Origin: JBOGJI01 sp050747865
GTDB lineage: Bacteria > Acidobacteriota > Thermoanaerobaculia > Multivoradales > JAHEKO01
Reading direction: 5' to 3'
NCBI GenBank assembly: GCA_050747865.1
Contig: JBOGJI010000128.1
Location: 1-22,581 of the forward strand
Length of the DNA stretch: 22,581 bases
The position numbers and the translations under genes were made by a program. Below are positions 7,253-14,117 of this stretch, piece by piece; the first letter of the stretch is position 1; each line of letters opens with the position of its first letter. A model generated the notes under the pieces. That model did no database searches, was not told the DNA's origin, and saw only the letters and a program-made list of their open reading frames with translations.

Positions 7253-9742
7253 ATGAGACGGCACTCGCCTGCAGTCCTGTCGCTGCTCCTGCTCGCGATC
7301 CTCGCTTGCGGGGGGGAGCAACCGACAGAAGAGCTGAAGTCGGACGCCGCCCCGACGGCCGATGTGGGCCTGCGCCCCGCAGAGGCCGGCCTAGGCGAAG
7401 GCTTCGTGGTGTGGGAGTCGAAGCGCTCGGGCGAGTGGCGCATCTGGTACCGCCGGCTGGACGGCTCGCAGCTGCGTCAGCTCTCGCCCGACGAGCCCCG
7501 CCGGCACCAATGCTGCGCCCATGTCTCGCCCGACGGCCGCTGGGTCACCTACCTGAGCTTCGGCGACGCCTACGACCGCTATCCGCAGGAGAGCCTGGTG
7601 GGGAAGCTGCACCTCCTGCACCCCGACGGCAGCGGCGACCGGGTGGTGGCCGAGGCGGCGCGCACCTCCTTCGAGAACCGCGTCGCGATGTGGAAGAGCC
7701 CCGGCGAGCTCGTCTACATCGACGGCGAGGGCTACACGGTGCTGCTCGACCTCGACTCCGGTGCCGCCGAGCGCATCACCCGTGAGCCCTCCCCCCACCA
7801 CGGCTGGCTGATCAACCCGACGCTCACCTACGCCGCGCGCGGAGCCGCCAACTTCTCGCCCTACGACGTCGCTCGGCAGGAGGTGGACGAGCGGGCGCGG
7901 CTCGGCGGCTGCCAGCCCTATCTCGACGCCGACGGCCGCTGGGGTTTCTGGGTGGCGGGCGTCGGCGGCCCGATCAACCGTCTCGACCTGGCGACCCGCG
8001 AGGTCGAGACCATCCTGGAGAAGAACGACGACCGCCTGCCCGACGGCTGGGGGTACATGTACTTCCCCATGGTCTCGCCGGATTCGCGGCTCCTCGCCTG
8101 GGGCGCCTCGCAGGGCGGCCACGACCACTTCGCGGCCGACTACGAGATCTTCGTGGCGCCGATCGATCCGGCGACCCTGGAGCTGGCCGGCGAGCCGGTT
8201 CGGATGACCGAAGATCCGGGTCCGGACCGCTTCCCGGCGATCTATCTCGAGCCCCTGCCGCTGGGACGGCATCGCGGCGAGGCACCGCTGACCGTGCGCT
8301 TCGAGCCCGAGGGGAGCGGGCCGTGGAAGTTCGAGCTCGGAGACGGGGCCGAAGCCGAAGGTACGCGAGCCGAGCACACCTATATACGAGCGGGGACGTA
8401 CGCGGTCACGGCCCGCAGCGGCGGCGAGACGCTCCGAGGCCAGGTCGTGGTTGCCCCGGGGGCGCCGCCGAAGCCGTTGCGGGCCGAGCTGCAGGCCGAT
8501 AGCCGGACGATCGAGGTCGCCTTCGACGAACCGGTCACGGCGGACGGCGTGTCGGCGCGGCTGGAGGTCGGCCCGTCCGTCGCCGGCGTGGAGCTCGCCA
8601 CCGACGGGCGCAGGCTGCGGGTGCGCCTGGCCGAGCCGCTCGCGGGGCCGGATCGGCTGCACCTCGAAGGCGTGCGGGATCGCGCGCAGACGCCCCATGT
8701 CCTGGAGCCGGCGGCGTTGCCGGTCGAGCCCCCGACCTGGCCGAGCGACCGCGAGCGCGCGGTCTTCCTCTGGCAGACCGGAGAGGCGGCGAATCTGATC
8801 CATGACCCGCAGACCGGCAGCGACCGCGCCGTCGGCATCGAGGCGCAGGGCCGGGCTCACCTGGACCACGCCTGGCGCATGGTCCTGGGGCAGGGGGCCT
8901 TCAGGGTGTCGGAGGCGGACTCGGCGCGTTTCGTCCGCGAGCTGAAGGCCCGCAACCAGATGTCCATCGAGATGGTCGTGCGACCGGAGGCCGGCGTCTC
9001 CGGGCGGACGGCGGCGCTCATTGTCTCGACCTTCGGCCACACGCCCGATCTGCGCCTGGGCCAGCGGGGCGACAGCCTCGAGCTCGTGTTTCGCGGCCAG
9101 TCGCGCAGCGGGGGCAGCTACGAGACCGCCGAGCTGATGCAGCTCCCCGCGCGCGAGGCAACCCACGTCGCGGTGACCTATACGCCGGGACGGCTGCACG
9201 CGTATCGCGACGGCGAGCTGGTCGCCGAGATCGACGATCTCGGAGGTGACTTCTACCACTGGGAGGCCCAGCCGCTGGTGTTCGGCGGCGGCGAACCGGC
9301 CTGGCGGGGCGTGCTGGAAGGGGTGGCGATCTACTCGCGGATCCTGTCGCCCGAGGAGGTGGCGGAGAACGCCCGCCGCTACCGGCGGCTGCTCGATGAG
9401 CGGCCGGAGGTGCCGCGAGCACGGGTGCGGGCGCGCCTGGCGGCCCGGTCACGCCCGCCGACGCTGGACGAGATCACGCCCTACCGGCAGGGCCTGGTGG
9501 TCTATGAATACGAGGTGGAGGAGGTGCTCGCCGGCGAGGTGCCGGACGTCATCCGCGTCGCCCACTGGGCCATCCTCGACGGCGAGACCCTGTCGGTGAC
9601 CGAATGGCAGGTGGGCCGCACCGTCGAGCTCACCCTCGAACCGTTCGAGGCCAACCGCCAGCTCGAGCCCCTCTACCTCAGCGACACCCTGCAGGGTGGC
9701 GAAGGACTGACCGTCTACCACGCCGTGGCAGAGCGGGGTTGA
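7253..9742 (+). CDS. Multidomain lipoprotein: beta-propeller, PKD, Ig-like and LamG domains
   Basis: 829 residues from the ATG at 7253; the frame is open further upstream, but that part overlaps the CDF gene and only this Met begins a signal sequence. The lipobox ILAC puts the lipidated Cys at 19. TolB/WD40-like blades (about 48-330) show repeated S-P-D-G-R-W and S-P-D-S-R-L turns. A PKD-like domain (about 343-400) has the F-E-L-G-D-G and HTYIRAGTYAV signatures. An SbsA/Big-like Ig domain (about 405-480, FDEPVTADGVSARLEV) follows, then a concanavalin/LamG-like domain (about 530-700, with AVTYTPGRLHAYRDGELVAEI) and a small C-terminal beta domain. No catalytic site is visible. It is probably a cell-surface binding protein for glycan or protein. 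It sits 52 bases after the CDF gene, possibly co-transcribed, with no obvious functional link. Confidence 0.82.
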   Translation: MRRHSPAVLSLLLLAILACGGEQPTEELKSDAAPTADVGLRPAEAGLGEGFVVWESKRSGEWRIWYRRLDGSQLRQLSPDEPRRHQCCAHVSPDGRWVTYLSFGDAYDRYPQESLVGKLHLLHPDGSGDRVVAEAARTSFENRVAMWKSPGELVYIDGEGYTVLLDLDSGAAERITREPSPHHGWLINPTLTYAARGAANFSPYDVARQEVDERARLGGCQPYLDADGRWGFWVAGVGGPINRLDLATREVETILEKNDDRLPDGWGYMYFPMVSPDSRLLAWGASQGGHDHFAADYEIFVAPIDPATLELAGEPVRMTEDPGPDRFPAIYLEPLPLGRHRGEAPLTVRFEPEGSGPWKFELGDGAEAEGTRAEHTYIRAGTYAVTARSGGETLRGQVVVAPGAPPKPLRAELQADSRTIEVAFDEPVTADGVSARLEVGPSVAGVELATDGRRLRVRLAEPLAGPDRLHLEGVRDRAQTPHVLEPAALPVEPPTWPSDRERAVFLWQTGEAANLIHDPQTGSDRAVGIEAQGRAHLDHAWRMVLGQGAFRVSEADSARFVRELKARNQMSIEMVVRPEAGVSGRTAALIVSTFGHTPDLRLGQRGDSLELVFRGQSRSGGSYETAELMQLPAREATHVAVTYTPGRLHAYRDGELVAEIDDLGGDFYHWEAQPLVFGGGEPAWRGVLEGVAIYSRILSPEEVAENARRYRRLLDERPEVPRARVRARLAARSRPPTLDEITPYRQGLVVYEYEVEEVLAGEVPDVIRVAHWAILDGETLSVTEWQVGRTVELTLEPFEANRQLEPLYLSDTLQGGEGLTVYHAVAERG

Positions 9743-9750
9743 GAAGAGGG

Positions 9751-10197
9751 CTATCCGGCTTCCTGGACCAGGAGCAGGACCTCGCTCGGCTCCACCCCCT
9801 CCGGCACCAGTGCCTCGATCCTTCGATCCAGCGTGGCGAGGCGACCGCCGCGCAGCGTCGCCAGGGCCAGGAGATGCGCGTCCGTGACTTGCCGGTGTCC
9901 GGTGAGGTAATCGAGCGCGCAGGCCTGCGATCGGGCGATCGAGACGTCGTCGCTCCAGAACACGTGTCCCGGCAGCTCGATGAGCTCGCGCAGCAGAAGT
10001 ACCGCGTCGCGCGGGCTCGCCGGCTGCGGGAGCACCAAACGATTGCAGGACACGCGGACGAAGCCGCTCTGGGTGAGAGGGCAGGTCGCCCAACCATCTT
10101 CGTGGTTCCGCCGGAACCAGCGGTGGGCGAGCGCGTGATGGACGTGGCTGGGCCACGCCAGAGCCACGAAGAGGTTGACGTCGAGCAGCGGAATCAC
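9751..10197 (-). CDS. vapC: VapC-type PIN-domain toxin
   Basis: 148 residues, GTG start. PIN domain ribonuclease, the toxin half of a type II toxin-antitoxin pair, expected to cut RNA using Mg2+ held by acidic residues. Visible: Asp6 (LLDVN), Asp106 (VTDAHLL) and Asp124 (LATLDRR), plus the TxxGFVRV segment of the Mycobacterium-type PIN family. The position often filled by Glu in that segment is Gln43 here (PLTQSGFVRV). Gln occurs in some relatives as far as I recall, so this does not prove loss of activity. It overlaps the antitoxin stop by four bases (GTGA), so translation is coupled. It ends nine bases from the convergent lipoprotein gene. Confidence 0.88.
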   Translation of the reverse strand: MIPLLDVNLFVALAWPSHVHHALAHRWFRRNHEDGWATCPLTQSGFVRVSCNRLVLPQPASPRDAVLLLRELIELPGHVFWSDDVSIARSQACALDYLTGHRQVTDAHLLALATLRGGRLATLDRRIEALVPEGVEPSEVLLLVQEAG

Positions 10198-10421
10198 GGC
10201 TCGTCGTCGAGTGCGTGCTTGACCATGTCGAGCGTGATCGGAGGCGAGTCCTCGGACACGTCGAACACCGGGAACCGCTTTTCGTAGCGGATCCGCGGCT
10301 CCTGGCGCAGACCCCGCCGGACCAGCTCCGACACCACCTCCCCGATGCTTCGGTCGTCGGCCTCGGCCAGGCCTTTGACCGCCCGGTAGACATCGTCGGC
10401 CAGCCGCAACGTCGTGCGCAT
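10194..10421 (-). CDS. vapB: VapB-type ribbon-helix-helix antitoxin
   Basis: 75 residues from the ATG at 10421. The N-terminal half is a ribbon-helix-helix DNA-binding fold (MRTTLRLADD as the strand, then two helices through SELVRRGL). The C-terminal acidic tail (residues 47-75) is the part expected to wrap the VapC toxin. An upstream ATG at 10439 (six extra residues, MSRLLV) is less likely: it lies inside the operator and upstream of the predicted transcript start. No Shine-Dalgarno precedes the ATG, in line with leaderless translation. The VapB/VapC complex probably represses its own promoter through the repeats just upstream. Confidence 0.86.
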   Translation of the reverse strand: MRTTLRLADDVYRAVKGLAEADDRSIGEVVSELVRRGLRQEPRIRYEKRFPVFDVSEDSPPITLDMVKHALDDEP

Positions 10422-10428
10422 GACGAGC

Positions 10429-10457
10429 AGCCTAGACATCTGATGTCGTGATGTCAA
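10429..10457 (-). promoter_or_regulatory. vapBC promoter (sigma70-like, leaderless)
   Basis: On the minus strand a perfect -35 TTGACA (10452-10457) is followed by a 17-base spacer and TAGGCT (10429-10434) as the -10. Transcription would begin about seven bases further on, at or next to the A of the vapB ATG at 10421. Confidence 0.6.
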
Positions 10458-10464
10458 GATGTCT
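10434..10464. promoter_or_regulatory. vapBC operator: 8-bp-spaced GATGTC repeats with outer inverted repeat
   Basis: GATGTC occurs at 10442, 10450 and 10458, a strict 8-base period. Its reverse complement GACATC is at 10435. The outer ends AGACATC and GATGTCT form a perfect 7-base inverted repeat. An 8-base step resembles ribbon-helix-helix operators such as the met box. The array covers the promoter spacer and -35, so bound VapB would block RNA polymerase. Confidence 0.65.
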
Positions 10465-10560
10465 GGCTCCATGCTCAAGTGAGGACCTCTCAGACCCTGG
10501 TGGATGAGGGTGAGACCGGGGGCGCAGAGGTGGCCGGAAGGCGGCGAACGTCTTCCCGAC

Positions 10561-11274
10561 CTACTGCTTGTGGCGGGAGCGGATGAACAGGTCGGTGACC
10601 TCGCTGGTGGTGCCCAGGTGGAGGAGTTCGACGATGGCGCGGGCGACCTCTGCGGGTTGCAGCAGCCGCTCGGGGCTGTAGGGGCGACCTTCCAGGGCAA
10701 AGACGGTCTCTTGCATCGGCGTAGCGGTGCGGCCGGGGTAGACGCTCAGGACGCGGATTCCGTGCTCGTTCTCTTCGGCTCGCAGGCTGTCGGCGACGGC
10801 CTTGAGGGCGTGCTTGGTGGCGGCGTAGGCGCCGACCTGGGGGGCCGAGCCGGAGACCACACTCGAGTTCAGGAAGACGACGTCACCGCCGGCCGCGCGC
10901 AGCGCCGGCAGCAGGATCTGGGTGAGGCGCAACGGTGCGGCGACATTCACCGCCCAGAGATGGCTGACGGTCTCCGGGTCCAGCTCGGCCAGCTCCCCGC
11001 GGGCGTAGGCGCCGGCGGAATGGACCAGGAGGTCGAGGCGCTGTAAGTGCTCGAGGAGCTCCCTCGCGGCGTGCTCAGCGGCCTCCACATCAGCCAAGTC
11101 GACGGTCTGCACGCGGACGCCGCCGACCGTCTGCGACAGCTCCTCGAGCGGCTCGCGGCGGCGACCGAGGATCGCGAGCCGCGCGCCCTCCGCTGCCAGC
11201 GCCTCGGCGATGGCGCGGCCGATGCCGCTGCCCGCGCCGGTGACCACGGCGGTGCGGCCGTCGAAGCGGCTCAT
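10561..11274 (-). CDS. Short-chain dehydrogenase/reductase (SDR)
   Basis: 237 residues from the ATG at 11274; 35 upstream in-frame codons do not match the family. Classical SDR with an NAD(P)-binding Rossmann fold: TGAGSGIG at 12-19, HSAG at 85-88 in place of the usual NNAG, Asn110, catalytic Ser137 or Ser138, and YxxxK at Tyr150/Lys154. The RR pair after the second strand (GRRRE, 37-41) suggests preference for NADPH. Substrate unknown. The C-terminal VTDLFIRSR resembles generic bacterial SDRs such as the YdfG/sepiapterin-reductase-like group. It is divergent from the GT2 at 11378, with about 100 bases between, and lies upstream of vapBC on the same strand. Confidence 0.87.
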   Translation of the reverse strand: MSRFDGRTAVVTGAGSGIGRAIAEALAAEGARLAILGRRREPLEELSQTVGGVRVQTVDLADVEAAEHAARELLEHLQRLDLLVHSAGAYARGELAELDPETVSHLWAVNVAAPLRLTQILLPALRAAGGDVVFLNSSVVSGSAPQVGAYAATKHALKAVADSLRAEENEHGIRVLSVYPGRTATPMQETVFALEGRPYSPERLLQPAEVARAIVELLHLGTTSEVTDLFIRSRHKQ

Positions 11275-11377
11275 GGCGCGGACGCGGGATCGCAGATCAC
11301 GGGCAACGCTCTCAGGCTCCGGGAGAGCCGATGCTAGCATCTGACTCAGCCGCCTCCGTCTGGCCGGCGACCGCATC

Positions 11378-12283
11378 ATGTCCCGCCCCAGTGTCGCCGC
11401 CCTGGTCCTCTCCTACAACGGTCGCGAGGTCGTGCTCGAGGCGCTGGCCAACCTGGCCGGGCTCGCCTACGAGCCGCTGGAGCTGGTGGTGGTGGACAAC
11501 GGGTCGACCGACGGCACGGCCGAGGCGGTACGCGAGCGCTTCCCCCAGGTAACCCTCGTCACGGTGCCCGAGAATCGGGGCATCCCCTGGGGGATGAATC
11601 ACGGCATCCGCTACGCCCTAGAGCGGGGCCACGACTATCTTCTGCTGCTCAACAACGACATCGAGGCAGCGCCCGATTTGGTGGAGTGGCTGCTCGAGGT
11701 TGCCGAGTCCGAACGCACGGTCGCCTGTGTCGGCCCCAAGACCTACTACTACTGGGAGCGCGACCGGCTGTGGTCGGCGGGCGGACGCATCCGCTTTCGC
11801 GAAGCGGTGACCGCCGAGCGCGGCATGGGGCAGGTGGACCGCGGGCAGTTCGACCGCACCGAGGAGGTCGACTACGTCAACGGTTGCTGCATGCTGGTGC
11901 CGCGGCGGATGATGGAGGAGGTCGGGCCGTGGGACCCGGTCTTCCACGTCTCGGTAGAGGACGCCGACTGGTGCCTGCGTGCCCGCGCACGCGGCTACCG
12001 TTGCCTCTACGCCCACCGGGCCGTGCTCTGGCACATGGTCTCCCGCTCGACCGGCGGCTACAAGGCCTCGCGCACCTTCCACACCGCCCGCTCGACCGCC
12101 ATCTTCGTGCGCCGCCACGGCAACGCGTGGCAGCGCCTCCGCTTCCGACTCTTCTTCGGCCTCTCCATCCCGGCCGCCTGGCTGCGCGAGCTGCCGCGCC
12201 GCAACACCGCCGCTGTCTGGGCCAAGGTCCGTGGCGTCCGTGAGGGGTGGAAGATGCCGTTGCCCGACCCGCCGTCGTCGTAG
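11378..12283 (+). CDS. GT2 family glycosyltransferase, rhamnosyltransferase-like
   Basis: 301 residues. Inverting GT-A glycosyltransferase, cytoplasmic, probably adding a sugar such as rhamnose to a cell-surface polysaccharide. Visible: LVLSYNGRE at the start, DNGS at 40-43 for the nucleotide, ENRGIPWGMNHGI at 65-77, NND (92-94) as the metal-binding triad, and EDADW (194-198) as the catalytic-base segment, followed by WHMVSRSTGG. This pattern matches the WbbL/RfbF-like group. No other polysaccharide genes adjoin it, so it may be an orphan. It is convergent with lhgO, with only 11 bases between the stop codons. Confidence 0.87.
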   Translation: MSRPSVAALVLSYNGREVVLEALANLAGLAYEPLELVVVDNGSTDGTAEAVRERFPQVTLVTVPENRGIPWGMNHGIRYALERGHDYLLLLNNDIEAAPDLVEWLLEVAESERTVACVGPKTYYYWERDRLWSAGGRIRFREAVTAERGMGQVDRGQFDRTEEVDYVNGCCMLVPRRMMEEVGPWDPVFHVSVEDADWCLRARARGYRCLYAHRAVLWHMVSRSTGGYKASRTFHTARSTAIFVRRHGNAWQRLRFRLFFGLSIPAAWLRELPRRNTAAVWAKVRGVREGWKMPLPDPPSS

Positions 12284-12294
12284 CGCCAGGTGGC

Positions 12295-13491
12295 TCAGGC
12301 GAGGACGCGCTCGGCGATGGCCTCGCCGATGGCGAGGGAGGCGGTGGCGCCGGGGGAAGGGGCATTCAAGACGTGTACGGCGTGCTCGGACTCGCTGAAG
12401 ACGAAGTCGTCGACCAGGTTGCCCTCGCGGTCTATGGCCTGGGCGCGGATGCCGCAGCCGGCGCGGCGGAGGTGCTCTGCGGTGAGCTCGGGCAGCAGGC
12501 GCGCCGCCTCGATAGCGAAGGCCTCGAGGCTCATGGTGCGCAGCAGCTCGCCGGCTCCGATGCGGACCGCGCCCCGGGCGAGCCGCCAGAAGCCGGGCCA
12601 GCTCAGGGTGGCGGCGGTGTCGCGCGGGGAGAAGCTCCAGCGGCCGTAGCCGTCGCGCTTCAGGGCCAGCACGGCGTTCGGTCCCGCCTCGACGCGGCCG
12701 TCGAGGCGGCGGTGGAAGTGGACGCCGAGGAACGGGAAGCGGGGATCGGGGACGGGATAGACGAGGCCGCGGATCCAGCCGCGCGCCGGCTCCAGGAGCT
12801 CGCAGTATTCGCCGCGGAAGGGAATGATGCGCACCTGCGGCTTGACGCCGGCCAGCCGCGCCACCCGGTCGGACTCGAGCCCGGCGCAGTTGACCAGACG
12901 CGCGGCGGGCACGGGTCCCGCGGTCGTCTGCACGTTCAGAGCGGGGCCTTCGGTACGAATCCCGGTGACCCGGGCGGGCGCCATCAAGCGGCCGCCGCGC
13001 ACCTCGAGCTCGCTGGCCATGGTGCGCGCTGCGGCGGCGAAGTCGGCGATCCCGGTCTGCGGCACCCATAGCGCGGCGATGCCGCCGGCGTGGGGCTCGA
13101 TCTCCTGCAGGCCGGCGCGGTCGAGCCGTTCCAGGCCCTCGAGGCCGTTGGCGCGGCCGCGCTGCTCGAGCTCGTCCAGGCGCTCGACGTCCTGCTGCGA
13201 GGTGGCGACCACGAGCTTGCCGGTGCGCTGCCAGGGAATACCGTGGGCGGTCAGGAAGGCCTCCATCGAGCGACGGCCGGCGGTGCACAGCCGCGCTTTG
13301 AGGGATCCCGGCTTGTAGTAGAGGCCGGCGTGCAGGATGCCGCTGTTGCGGCCGCTCTGGTGGCGCGCGGGCTGGGCCTCGGCCTCCAGCACCGTGACGT
13401 GGGCTCCTCGATGGGCGAGCGCCAGGGCGGTGGCGAGGCCGATGATGCCGCCGCCGACGACGGCGACGTCCGGTGCCGGGGTCCTGCTCAC
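12295..13491 (-). CDS. lhgO: L-2-hydroxyglutarate oxidase/dehydrogenase
   Basis: 398 residues, GTG start. FAD-dependent oxidation of L-2-hydroxyglutarate to 2-oxoglutarate, with electrons passed to the membrane quinone pool in E. coli LhgO. The FAD Rossmann motif is GGGIIG at 13-18 with Glu36 ending strand 2. The strongly diagnostic HQSGRNSGILHAG...YYKPGSLKA segment lies at 44-66, and the FRGEYCEL region and a C-terminal GIRAQ segment are also present. Length matches the family. The role is metabolite repair or glutarate/lysine breakdown; no CsiD, GabT or GabD lies nearby, so repair is as likely. It is divergent from the acetyltransferase gene, 56 bases apart. Confidence 0.93.
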   Translation of the reverse strand: MSRTPAPDVAVVGGGIIGLATALALAHRGAHVTVLEAEAQPARHQSGRNSGILHAGLYYKPGSLKARLCTAGRRSMEAFLTAHGIPWQRTGKLVVATSQQDVERLDELEQRGRANGLEGLERLDRAGLQEIEPHAGGIAALWVPQTGIADFAAAARTMASELEVRGGRLMAPARVTGIRTEGPALNVQTTAGPVPAARLVNCAGLESDRVARLAGVKPQVRIIPFRGEYCELLEPARGWIRGLVYPVPDPRFPFLGVHFHRRLDGRVEAGPNAVLALKRDGYGRWSFSPRDTAATLSWPGFWRLARGAVRIGAGELLRTMSLEAFAIEAARLLPELTAEHLRRAGCGIRAQAIDREGNLVDDFVFSESEHAVHVLNAPSPGATASLAIGEAIAERVLA

Positions 13492-13499
13492 GGAGCGGA

Positions 13500-13505
13500 A
13501 TCGTA
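13500..13505 (-). promoter_or_regulatory. Possible -10 element of lhgO with leaderless start
   Basis: TACGAT on the minus strand ends eight bases before the lhgO GTG, the distance expected if transcription begins at the start codon. No Shine-Dalgarno is present (CCGCTCC precedes the GTG). No good -35 was found, so this is weak. Confidence 0.3.
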
Positions 13506-13547
13506 GCGCGACGGCGACTCTGCTAGCCTCGCCGTGGCCTCGGCACC

Positions 13548-14117
13548 ATGTTCGACAACCTGCGCCATGACACCCGCCGCCTGCGGGAGATCAAGACCAA
13601 GGGGGCGCCCTGGTACGTGCTCGAGTCCCTGCTGTTCGAGAACGGCTACCAGGCGGTGGTGCTGCACCGCATCGCGCACTGGTTCAAGGCGCGCCGCATC
13701 CCGTTCTTCGGCCCCCTCTTCCATCGCCTTTCCCTGGCCCTGACCGGGGTCGACATCTCGCCCGGCGCCCGCGTCGGGCCGGGCCTGTTCATCGGGCACG
13801 GGACGGGCATCGTGGTGGGCGACAGCGCCGTCATCGGGGCGCGGGCGACCCTGCTGCACCAGGTGACGATCGGGGCGCCGGCGACGGCGCGGCGGGACGA
13901 GATGCCGGTGCTGGGGGACGACGTTTTCGTCGGTGCCGGGGCACGGGTCATCGGCTCTCTCTCGGTCGGCGACGGCGCCTTCATCGGCACCGGCTGCCTG
14001 GTGTTCGAGGACGTGCCGGCGGGCAGCCGGGTCGTGCCGCTGCCCAACGCGGAGATCCGGCGGCCGGCCAGCGAGACCCGGAAGGACGCCGAGACGTCGG
14101 TGGGCTCGGCGTCGTGA
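13548..14117 (+). CDS. cysE: Short serine O-acetyltransferase-like protein (left-handed beta-helix)
   Basis: 189 residues. The fold is a helical N-terminal part (about 1-65) followed by hexapeptide repeats (about 67-160). The CysE catalytic pair is kept with its exact 15-residue spacing: Asp69 (TGVDISPG) and His84 (IGHGTGIVVGDSA). The usual His after VDI is Ser, and the usual TLGG turn is TIGAPAT followed by a short insertion. Length is that of compact CysE forms lacking the long N-terminal domain. It would transfer acetyl from acetyl-CoA to serine for cysteine synthesis, but a different acceptor is possible because no cysK is near and the following gene acts on CoA thioesters. Its stop overlaps the next start (GTGA), so the two are coupled. 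Family is confident, substrate moderate. Confidence 0.82.
   Translation: MFDNLRHDTRRLREIKTKGAPWYVLESLLFENGYQAVVLHRIAHWFKARRIPFFGPLFHRLSLALTGVDISPGARVGPGLFIGHGTGIVVGDSAVIGARATLLHQVTIGAPATARRDEMPVLGDDVFVGAGARVIGSLSVGDGAFIGTGCLVFEDVPAGSRVVPLPNAEIRRPASETRKDAETSVGSAS

Noticed and set aside
7391..9259. A 622-codon minus-strand frame opposite the large lipoprotein
   Set aside because: No domain or ribosome site was seen and it lies wholly within the well-supported plus-strand gene.
12284..12294. Intrinsic terminators between convergent gene pairs (here and at 1216-1253 and 18279-18309)
   Set aside because: No GC-rich hairpin followed by a T-run is visible in any of these short gaps.
11618..13288. 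A 556-codon minus-strand frame
   Set aside because: It crosses the end of the GT2 and most of lhgO out of frame, and its translation is Arg/Pro-rich without motifs.
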